A DNA stretch of 5,555 nucleotides from Bacillota bacterium (lineage in GTDB: Bacteria; Bacillota; Clostridia; Oscillospirales; Acutalibacteraceae), in the NCBI GenBank assembly GCA_023415895.1, contig JAEZJA010000069.1, forward strand, positions 1 through 5,555, given 5' to 3'. A model generated the notes under the pieces. That model made no database searches. It saw only the letters and a program-made list of their open reading frames with translations, and was not told the origin of the DNA. Made by a program: the position numbers and the translations under genes. Each line of letters starts with the position of its first letter. Within the stretch, counting starts at the first letter, position 1. Of this stretch, positions 1 through 5,555 are shown one piece after another.

Positions 1-2
1 AA

Positions 3-167
3 GCAAGGCACTCTAGGCACGCCGTAAAATTTCCAGTGGATGGCGTAATATTAGGGTGCACAGAACTCCCATTGCTTGTGGACGGTAAAACAACGAACAT
101 ACCATTGCTAAAATCTTTAAATTTGCATTGCGCAATGACAGTAGCCTATGCATTAAATGATCATTAA
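3..167 (+). CDS. Aspartate/glutamate racemase family protein, C-terminal fragment (5' end outside window)
   Basis: Only the last 54 codons are present; the frame is open from the left window edge to TAA 165-167. The fragment contains DGVILGCTELPLL, the hallmark of the aspartate/glutamate/hydantoin racemase superfamily. The cysteine of GCTE (codon 57-59) corresponds to the second catalytic cysteine used in cofactor-independent proton exchange at the alpha carbon of an amino acid. It is followed by IPLLKSLNLHC and a short final helix, the usual end of these cytoplasmic enzymes. From memory of the family, the position of the K in PLLKS is usually an aspartate (as in P-x-x-D-S/T), so this copy may be atypical. 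The residues just before the motif (ARHSRHAVKFPV) are also less typical, but the truncation prevents judging whether the gene is intact. Substrate (Asp, Glu or other) cannot be assigned. It is separated from the next real gene by a terminator-like hairpin, so it is not co-transcribed with it. Confidence 0.8.
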   Translation, partial: ARHSRHAVKFPVDGVILGCTELPLLVDGKTTNIPLLKSLNLHCAMTVAYALNDH

Positions 168-208
168 AAGAAAGAGATTAGAGTTTCCTTCTAGTCAAAG
201 TACCCTGT

Positions 209-246
209 CCGCCAAGAAACTACCAGTCTCTGACGGCATTTTTTTT
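209..246 (+). terminator. Probable Rho-independent terminator of the racemase gene
   Basis: An imperfect hairpin starts at CCG (209-211) and closes with CGG (234-236). Additional pairings lie inside the stem (CA/TG, GA/TC, AC/GT), with mismatches and a bulged A, around a TACCA loop. It is followed directly by eight T residues (239-246). It lies about 40 bp after the racemase stop, where a terminator is expected. The stem is interrupted, so strength is uncertain. Confidence 0.55.
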
Positions 247-248
247 GA

Positions 249-404
249 CCGTTCAAGGCATGTGGAGACTATAGTTTCACTACAACGCCAATATGCTTAG
301 AAATCCTTAATTATAGGCATTTTGTGAAACATACTGTGTTAAACGATGAAGGCGAAGATTTCCTAAACAAGCAGTTGAAGAACTACATTAATGAAAAGTC
401 GTAA
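249..404 (+). other. Unrecognised open stretch, possible C-terminal gene remnant
   Basis: This frame is open for 51 codons between TGA 246-248 and TAA 402-404. It has no ATG, GTG or TTG near its left end and no ribosome site. The peptide has ordinary protein-like composition and ends in a charged helix-like tail (FLNKQLKNYINEKS). It looks like the C-terminal end of a decayed gene, but I do not recognise the family. Chance openness is the alternative. The following ~160 bp (405-563) contain no gene I can support: a 70-codon GTG-start frame at 417-629 has no usable ribosome site and runs through the promoter and GGAGG site of the next gene. Confidence 0.2.
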
Positions 405-499
405 TTGATGTGAGGTGTGGGAACACAAAGAAATGAGCTGTTTAATAATTTGTTTTACACTATAATTAACAAATTGGTAAATGCAGGCTTTATAGAACA

Positions 500-567
500 T
501 CAACATAAGACAATCTTATCAAACTTATTTTGTCGCATCATGCCAAATCTTGTCTGGTCTATGTTGA
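500..567. repeat. Imperfect inverted repeat overlapping the -35 box
   Basis: The left arm TCAACATA+AGACAA (500-513) is complementary to TTGTCT (550-555) plus TATGTTGA (560-567), with GGTC (556-559) unpaired. That gives 14 base pairs around a 36-nt spacer. A smaller perfect dyad, ATAAGA-CAA-TCTTAT (505-519), sits inside the left part. The right arm runs into the -35 hexamer at 564-569, so a protein bound here could control the promoter. No regulator is encoded in the window, so a role as operator is inference. Confidence 0.4.
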
Positions 568-592
568 CAAATTACCATATCACTGTTAATAT
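564..592 (+). promoter_or_regulatory. Sigma-A-type promoter of the VWA surface protein gene
   Basis: A perfect -35 hexamer TTGACA (564-569) is separated by exactly 17 nt from TAATAT (587-592; four of six consensus bases). A TG at 584-585 forms an extended -10 (TGTTAATAT). Transcription would start near 598-600, giving a leader of about 30 nt before the ATG at 631. It is the best promoter-like sequence in the 460-bp gap. No separate riboswitch or leader structure fits in so short a leader. Confidence 0.75.
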
Positions 593-619
593 AGTAATTA
601 TTATTTTATTTTTAATATT

Positions 620-624
620 GGAGG
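620..624 (+). promoter_or_regulatory. Ribosome binding site GGAGG
   Basis: GGAGG lies 6 nt before the ATG at 631, an ideal Shine-Dalgarno match and spacing. This fixes the start of the large gene, and the encoded N-terminus is a proper signal peptide. Confidence 0.9.
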
Positions 625-630
625 TATAAA

Positions 631-3600
631 ATGAAAATAGTTATTAAAAAGGCGATCAGTTTATGTTCAGTATTGTGTTTAGTAATAAGTACTATGATTT
701 TTTCATCAGTGATGAAAGCTGGGGCAGCAACAAATCCTGTTGGAAATGGAGATTATATTGTTGATTTGGTTTCAGACCCGGTTACCAGTATACCAAACAC
801 CTTTGGCAATGCTTCAGATGCCGGTCGAATTTGGACTGATAAAAGCGTTAACGCAAACGCAGACGGTAGTTTTGATATTCATTTGTCTGTTTTGGGACAA
901 GAATATATGAATGTCTATGAGGCCCAATCAACCATTGGAACTACTATAACAAATACACTTCAAGCAGATGTTGTGTTTATTTTAGATATGTCAATGTCTA
1001 TGAGCAGTAACACAGATATCAATACTTATACCGCGAGTACATCTGGAACATATTACAAGGACAATAATGGCAATTATGTTACTCCGGTGCCCAGCGGATA
1101 TTCCGGAACTCGCTATACATTACAACAAATCACACGATTACAAGCAATGGTAGATGCAGCTAATAACGCCATAGGTATTATTATGGCCTCTAATCCTAAT
1201 AATCGTGTAGGTGTTTATTGGTTCGGCAATACAGTGAATACAACTCATGTCGGTACTTTTATGTCCATGGGTTCATATACATTGACAAGCGGAAGCCGTT
1301 ATCTTGACATTAGTAGTTCAACTGTTTCTACAAACTCTAATTTGCAAAAAGACGGTTCAAAATATTCAAAAGTTTCCGTTTCAACAGGTCGTGCCACTCC
1401 TACGCAAGATGGTATTATATATGGATTACAATGCGCTATTGCAGATATTAATGGGAAAACAAGTGCATCGGGTTATTCCACTTATGGAAAGCGCCAGCCT
1501 TTTATATTCTTATTGTCGGACGGGGGTGCAACTATTGGTAATCCAACATGGTGGACGACTCCTTCTAACCCCACAACCGTTTCAACCTATACAAACAGAG
1601 ACGGCTCGGATTTAACCGGCGACACATCCTATGGTTCTCAAACAGTGGCCGCAGCCACTATACTTACTGCAGCCTATCAAAAGAGCCTGATAACTGCTGC
1701 ATATAAAGATTATAATCTTGCTGGCGGAAACACAACCGATTATCCAACACTTTTCTATTCGGTTGGATTAGGTGCAAACACAGGAATCAATATAAAAGAT
1801 GCTAATGAAACAGCGGACACATCAGAGAATTATGCATGGTGCGGTTTAAATCCGGGCGGCTTAATTTCAGAATATAGTTTTAACGGCAAAGTGATTAACA
1901 AGCCCGATAGCCCCGCGGCTAAGAATACCAAACAACAAATTACTACTTACATTACGAATGCAAATAACGCAGGTTTTACAGAGTATGATAATTATTCGGC
2001 TACAGGAACTCCAGGCTTTGTTTATAGCCAATATTATTTTTACGCTCCCTCATATCCCGATTTAAGTGTTGCTTTTACCCAACTAAGCAACGATGTTGCA
2101 AATGCAACTAAAAAAGTTGTTTTACCGGTTGACAGCTATACGTATGATCCAGTAACCTCTCTAAATGGTGATAAACCCGTTGTTGTTATTTCTGATAAGC
2201 TTGGAAACAATATGGAGATTAATGGTGTTCCTATGATTGACACAACGGCTGGTATTAAGAATGTCGAATCATCGACCGAAACAAAAACGGTATATACTTT
2301 TGCTGACTATGATACCATTGCGATAAAAGAAAATGGCGTAATTACTTTTTATATCTTTCCAAAAGATTTTATAGATCATATGTATTCCTTTGCAGACAGC
2401 CAAAATCCCGTCGAAGGCGATTACACCTCGGCAATACCTTTTAAGCTTTCATATAATATAAAGCCATCTTCTTTAAACGCTGGTGTTGCCCTTGATTATT
2501 ACAGTAATTCTTTTATTGACCAATCAGGCATAAAAGAATCTCAAACAAAGGCTACCTACCGACCAGCAATTACTAACCCTTATTATTACTATACAAACAC
2601 CTATGCTGGTATTGTAGGAGGTCTTAATTCAATAGGGCAAAAATCAGGAGGAGCCTCAGGGATTAAAGACTCTGACATTACCCATTATGTAAAGGGTACT
2701 ATAGTTTCAGATTGTACAAATTTCACTACTACCGGCCTTGATAACGTATATGTAACATATGCGATGGCCAATGTTTTAAACAGTCCTGTTACTATTTCTC
2801 AAGTAGGAACTCTAATCAACATTGACGGTGCAGATATTGCGGGGTATTCTAATGATTTTAAAACAGAATTAAACAAAACAATTTATGATTGTGTATTAGC
2901 AGATAGTTCTGATGTAAACAGTACCAACACGAATTTTGCATTTTTAAGCGGTATAATACATAACAATGGTATACTTATTGCAAAATCTGAAAATGTTACA
3001 AAAACAGCAAGCTATTCTTCACAAACAATCTTTGAAGATGGTGTCTTAACTTCATTGATGGGTAACAACGGAAAACTAAGCATTATATTGGGAATTGATA
3101 AGAAGGATGTAGAAGGAACCGCAGGCTCAATTCAAAAATATGAAGTCATAGTAACCAATTATACCGACTTTCAGCAGACAGGAATAACTGTTAATGATAA
3201 CGCCGCTTTTTCGGGAACAGCAATAAACACGACTGTAAGTTCTGTAGATGCAAGCTATCTTCAGAGGGGTACTGAAATATCTTGGGGCCCAATGACAATT
3301 CCGGCTAATAGCTCTATAACTCTTTCCTATACACTTCAAATTCCATCAGGAACACCTGATTATACAGAAGTTGCAAAAGATGCTACATTAACGATCCAAG
3401 GACAAAGTGCGGTTTCAGAGGGAAAGACAACTGTCACTAAATTGATTTTATCCTCTGTATCCATTAATGTGAACAAAGATGATAATCCTTGGGTTGAATT
3501 TTCTAGTATACTCACTTTAAAAGATACTTCTGGTAATAGTATCACCGCCGATAATTTTGACAAAGTACCTGATGGCGAATATACCATTTATGTTGATGGT

Positions 3601-4701
3601 AAAGCAACGAATGTATCATTTACAGTTGACGCTTCAAATTCAACAAGCTATACGCCTACTTTAAATTATTATACTTTAATCTTAAATAAAGGCACAGGGA
3701 TTGCTAGTGTTACTGACGGCGGTATTTACTTAGCTGGAGAAACTGTTTCTGGAATATCGGCATCACTCCTACCTGGATATAGCTTTCATAAGTGGAGTAG
3801 CAGTGACACAACTGTTTTTGCTGACAATATAAATAGTTCTCTAAGTTTAACAATGCCAGCTCAAAGTTTAACACTAACTGCTTTGGCAGTTGCCAATGAA
3901 TATCCGGTCACCTTCCATGCCAATGGAGGAATATATTCATCTTTCACCAACCCTGATACGGATACACAAAAAACGATTTTACAAACATATAATGAGTTAT
4001 ATGTATTTCCCCAAGACCCAACAAGAGCGGGATACACTTTTGCCGGCTGGAACACAAACAGTACCGGGACTGGAGATGCTGTTTCGGAAAGCTCTATTGT
4101 GAATATTACATCCCCGACTGATTTGTTTGCGGTTTGGACAGAGCTGGATTATGTAAGAATCAATTATCTTTCACAAGATACCAACACAGGAACGGTTACT
4201 CCTACTCATGAAGATTTAAATCCCGAAACAGGAGTTCCGATCGGTTCGACCGCAACTCCAAAAGAGGGATACCAGTTTGTCAAATGGATTGACGAAGATG
4301 GTGACACAGTTTCTACTACTGCTGCATTTATCCCTCAAAAAGGAACCAATGGGAAATATTCAAATTCAACCTATACCGCGATTTTTGAGAAGATACAATT
4401 CAACATTCATTCCACTAGCGATGGAAACGGCAGCATCTCACCTTTGGGAGACAACAATGTAGACTATGGCGACAGTGAAGCCTATACCTTTACGCCGAAT
4501 ACCGGTTATCATATTGCCGATGTAAAAATTGATGGTGTATCCAATCCGCAGGCAGTGACAGCAAGAAGCTATACCTTCAATAACGTAACCGGCAACCATA
4601 CCATTGAAGTTTCATTCGCCATGAATACGTACACAGTAACGCCCTCTGCAGGAGCGAATGGAAGTATCTCACCCAATACCTTTCAGACAGCAAGCTATTG
4701 A
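631..4701 (+). CDS. Secreted VWA-domain / InlB-repeat surface protein, cut short by an in-frame TGA before its anchor
   Basis: A 1356-residue exported protein, probably an adhesin-like surface protein. Residues 1-33 are a signal peptide (KK near the start, hydrophobic core, AGAA cleavage region). A GRIWTDKSV motif (65-73), which I recall from clostridial VWA surface proteins, precedes a VWA domain (about 115-495). Its metal-site residues look complete: D119-M-S-M-S123, T256 or T258 in RATPTQDG, and D297 in LLSDGG. There is a long insertion between the core and the last VWA segment (YFYAPSYPDLSVAF, from 471). Residues about 500-810 are unrecognised. About 815-938 resemble a DUF11-type beta domain (IQKYEVIVTN), and about 942-1010 form a small beta domain (VNKDDNPW, DGEYTIYVDG). 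From 1013 follow InlB/Flg_new-type repeats (PGYSFHKW, RAGYTFAGWNTN, EGYQFVKW), then divergent repeats from 1253. The frame stops at TGA 4699-4701 inside a repeat, so the product lacks the sorting signal encoded further on in the same frame. It is monocistronic. Its ligand is unknown. Confidence 0.9.
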   Translation: MKIVIKKAISLCSVLCLVISTMIFSSVMKAGAATNPVGNGDYIVDLVSDPVTSIPNTFGNASDAGRIWTDKSVNANADGSFDIHLSVLGQEYMNVYEAQSTIGTTITNTLQADVVFILDMSMSMSSNTDINTYTASTSGTYYKDNNGNYVTPVPSGYSGTRYTLQQITRLQAMVDAANNAIGIIMASNPNNRVGVYWFGNTVNTTHVGTFMSMGSYTLTSGSRYLDISSSTVSTNSNLQKDGSKYSKVSVSTGRATPTQDGIIYGLQCAIADINGKTSASGYSTYGKRQPFIFLLSDGGATIGNPTWWTTPSNPTTVSTYTNRDGSDLTGDTSYGSQTVAAATILTAAYQKSLITAAYKDYNLAGGNTTDYPTLFYSVGLGANTGINIKDANETADTSENYAWCGLNPGGLISEYSFNGKVINKPDSPAAKNTKQQITTYITNANNAGFTEYDNYSATGTPGFVYSQYYFYAPSYPDLSVAFTQLSNDVANATKKVVLPVDSYTYDPVTSLNGDKPVVVISDKLGNNMEINGVPMIDTTAGIKNVESSTETKTVYTFADYDTIAIKENGVITFYIFPKDFIDHMYSFADSQNPVEGDYTSAIPFKLSYNIKPSSLNAGVALDYYSNSFIDQSGIKESQTKATYRPAITNPYYYYTNTYAGIVGGLNSIGQKSGGASGIKDSDITHYVKGTIVSDCTNFTTTGLDNVYVTYAMANVLNSPVTISQVGTLINIDGADIAGYSNDFKTELNKTIYDCVLADSSDVNSTNTNFAFLSGIIHNNGILIAKSENVTKTASYSSQTIFEDGVLTSLMGNNGKLSIILGIDKKDVEGTAGSIQKYEVIVTNYTDFQQTGITVNDNAAFSGTAINTTVSSVDASYLQRGTEISWGPMTIPANSSITLSYTLQIPSGTPDYTEVAKDATLTIQGQSAVSEGKTTVTKLILSSVSINVNKDDNPWVEFSSILTLKDTSGNSITADNFDKVPDGEYTIYVDGKATNVSFTVDASNSTSYTPTLNYYTLILNKGTGIASVTDGGIYLAGETVSGISASLLPGYSFHKWSSSDTTVFADNINSSLSLTMPAQSLTLTALAVANEYPVTFHANGGIYSSFTNPDTDTQKTILQTYNELYVFPQDPTRAGYTFAGWNTNSTGTGDAVSESSIVNITSPTDLFAVWTELDYVRINYLSQDTNTGTVTPTHEDLNPETGVPIGSTATPKEGYQFVKWIDEDGDTVSTTAAFIPQKGTNGKYSNSTYTAIFEKIQFNIHSTSDGNGSISPLGDNNVDYGDSEAYTFTPNTGYHIADVKIDGVSNPQAVTARSYTFNNVTGNHTIEVSFAMNTYTVTPSAGANGSISPNTFQTASY

Positions 4702-4839
4702 GATAACCAGACCTATACCTTTACACCTGCGACAGGTTACAAAATAAAGGACGTTCTGGTAGACGGCGTTAGTGTAGGAACACCAGGAAGCTACACATTC
4801 ACAAACATTACAGCTGACCATACCGTGCATGTTGAGTTT
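4387..4839 (+). repeat. 453-bp tandem repeat, copy 1 (contains the TGA)
   Basis: The unit starts at GAGAAGATA and is repeated at exactly 453 bp (151 codons) without indels. By hand count the copies differ at about 25 positions, so they are about 94-95% identical. Two stretches are identical to copy 2: 4481-4561 (81 bp) and 4569-4637 (69 bp). Each unit encodes two related beta modules: A (4387-4626, STSDGNGSISPLGD...TGYHIADVKIDG) and B (4627-4839, TPSAGANGSISP...TGYKIKDVLVDG). The modules resemble divergent InlB B-repeats. Eight of the differences cluster between 4671 and 4699, ending at the TGA. Confidence 0.95.
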
Positions 4840-5292
4840 GAGAAGATACCATTCAACATTCATTCCACTAGCGATGGAAACGGCAGTATCTCGCCTTTGG
4901 GAGACACCAATGTAGGCTATGGCGACAGTGAAACCTATACCTTTACGCCGAATACCGGTTATCATATTGCCGATGTAAAAATTGATGGTGTATCCAATCC
5001 GCAGGCAGTGACAGAAGGAAACTATACCTTCAATAACGTAACCGGCAACCATACCATTGAAGTTTCATTCGCCATGAATACGTACACAGTTACGCCCTCT
5101 GCAGGAACGAATGGAAGTATCTCTTCCTATACAGTTCAGACAGCAAGTAATGGAGATAACCAGACCTATACCTTTACACCTGCTAAAGGTTACAAAATAA
5201 AGGACGTTCTGGTAGATGGCGTTAGTGTAGGAACACCCGAAAGCTACACATTCACAAACATTACAGCTAACCATACCGTGCATGTTGAGTTT
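4840..5292 (+). repeat. 453-bp tandem repeat, copy 2 (intact GGA codon)
   Basis: This is the second copy of the 453-bp unit, directly abutting the first. At the position equivalent to TGA 4699-4701 it has GGA (5152-5154), giving SNGDNQTYTF. Most differences from copy 1 are single substitutions, several of which change the amino acid. Similarity continues a few bases past the end (GAGAAGAT at 5293-5300), showing where a third unit would begin; the frame then turns into the linker and sorting signal. Confidence 0.95.
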
Positions 5293-5316
5293 GAGAAGAT
5301 TTCTGACAATCAAAAT

Positions 5317-5412
5317 ATTCCGGATACAGGTGACAGCTTCTCTGTTTTGTCATATCTTTTGATGGTGATATTATCAATTGCAACACTCTTAATCATTTCA
5401 AAAAAGAAAAGA
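5317..5412 (+). other. Cell-wall sorting signal (IPDTG, membrane segment, basic tail)
   Basis: IPDTG (5317-5331) is an LPXTG-like sortase motif with I in place of L, as seen in many clostridial surface proteins. It is followed by a short DSF spacer, about 20 hydrophobic residues and KKKR (5401-5412). All three parts have normal spacing and no damage, which suggests the anchor was functional until recently. Confidence 0.88.
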
Positions 5413-5428
5413 TGTGACATCTAATATA

Positions 5429-5555
5429 GTCGTAAATTGCAATAACAAATTGAACACTCCATCAAAATAAACAGTCTCACGGGGAAGCTCGGTAGATTTG
5501 GTCAAGGAAAGCATCAAATAGCTCCTCAGGGGTATGGTAGTCCAGACGTTTTCTC
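5429..5555. mobile_element. End of an IS30-family insertion sequence (rest outside window)
   Basis: The 3' end of an IS30-type transposase gene enters from the right edge. Beyond its stop lie about 45 bp of non-coding sequence running to GTCGTAAATTGCAATAACAA (from 5429), which has the look of an IS30-family terminal inverted repeat. The exact end is a guess within about 5 bp because the other terminus is not in the window. The element sits only a few bases after the TAA of the surface protein frame, and no hairpin terminator for that gene is left before it. Confidence 0.6.
5477..5555 (-). CDS. IS30-family transposase, C-terminal fragment
   Basis: On the minus strand, 25 codons run from the window edge to a TGA (complement of 5477-5479). 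They read RKRLDYHTPEELFDAFLDQI, then YRASP. The R-K-R-L-x-Y-x-T-P-E-E-L-F pattern is the characteristic end of DDE transposases of the IS30 family, located just after the catalytic glutamate region. Catalytic residues lie outside the window, so activity cannot be judged. It is transcribed towards the surface protein gene (convergent). Confidence 0.85.
   Translation of the reverse strand, partial: RKRLDYHTPEELFDAFLDQIYRASP

Larger units (their letters stand above)
4702..5424 (+). pseudogene. In-frame continuation of the VWA protein: repeats plus IPDTG sortase anchor, detached by the TGA
   Basis: This is the same reading frame as the large gene and is open for 240 codons after TGA 4699-4701, ending at TAA 5422-5424. 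It encodes the rest of repeat module B, a complete second A-B pair, and a sorting signal: IPDTG (5317-5331), a hydrophobic segment (FSVLSYLLMVILSIATLLII) and a KKKR tail. Such signals are cut by a sortase between T and G and linked to the cell wall, so this part only makes sense joined to a signal-peptide-bearing N-terminus. The first possible internal start is GTG 4825; it has no Shine-Dalgarno sequence and begins inside a repeat, and no export signal would follow it. I therefore read 631-5424 as one gene of 1597 codons split by a nonsense codon, with the downstream part probably untranslated unless the stop is read through or removed. Confidence 0.85.

Noticed and set aside
438..466. A second promoter with a perfect TATAAT at 461-466.
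   Set aside because: The hexamer at the right distance upstream (CTGTTT) matches the -35 consensus poorly and there is no TG extension. The 564-592 promoter is much better placed.
417..629. Small GTG-start frame of 70 codons before the large gene.
   Set aside because: It lacks a properly spaced ribosome site, its second half is translated promoter and AT-rich leader, and it runs over the GGAGG site of the next gene. I recognise no family; a decayed remnant remains possible for its first half.
4699..4701. Recoded UGA as glycine (as in Absconditabacteria/Gracilibacteria), since the paired copy has GGA.
   Set aside because: It is the only in-frame TGA in almost 1600 codons, which use ordinary GGN glycine codons freely. 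The IS30 transposase ends at a TGA exactly where its family normally ends, so UGA acts as a stop here. Gene style is clostridial.
4387..5292. CRISPR-like or assembly-duplicated repeat.
   Set aside because: The unit is 453 bp, coding and in frame with no spacers. The copies differ at about 25 sites, so they are not an assembly echo of a single sequence.
4669..5313. Two long minus-strand frames with similar translations across the repeats.
   Set aside because: They resemble each other only because they are antisense to the two tandem copies; they have no ribosome sites and no family likeness.
4825..5424. A separate 199-residue gene starting at GTG 4825.
   Set aside because: There is no ribosome site, the start lies in the middle of a repeat module, and there is no signal peptide although a sortase anchor follows. 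It is better explained as the detached end of the large gene.

Overview
The window is AT-rich and bacterial. A strong GGAGG ribosome site, a classic sigma-A-type promoter, a sortase-type C-terminal anchor and Firmicutes-style surface-protein domains all point to a low-GC Gram-positive, most likely a clostridial lineage. This placement is inferred from gene style, not from a marker gene.

Layout from left to right. The window opens with the last ~55 codons of an aspartate/glutamate racemase family gene (3-167, +), followed by an imperfect hairpin with a T-run that looks like its terminator (209-246). A gene-poor stretch (168-630) carries an unrecognised open stretch that may be a gene remnant (249-404), an inverted repeat (500-567) and a good promoter (564-592). 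This promoter and the GGAGG site drive one very large gene starting at 631. It encodes a secreted protein with a signal peptide, a von Willebrand factor A (VWA) domain with a complete metal-binding motif set, a DUF11-like domain and a series of InlB/Flg_new-type beta repeats. The right edge (about 5429-5555) is the end of an IS30-family insertion sequence, inserted almost directly behind the gene and facing it.

The main point of interest is at the 3' end of the large gene. Reading stops at an in-frame TGA (4699-4701), but the same frame then stays open for 240 more codons. Those codons hold more beta repeats and an intact cell-wall sorting signal (IPDTG, hydrophobic segment, KKKR tail) ending at TAA 5422-5424. 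The TGA lies in the first of two 453-bp tandem copies (4387-4839 and 4840-5292, about 94-95% identical). The equivalent codon in the second copy is GGA (Gly), so a single G-to-T change explains the stop. As written, the locus would make a secreted protein without an anchor. Recombination between the copies, reversion or readthrough would restore a wall-anchored protein of about 1597 residues. Whether this is simple decay, a sequencing error or an on/off anchoring switch cannot be settled from one sequence.

No RNA genes, CRISPR arrays or multi-gene operons are visible.
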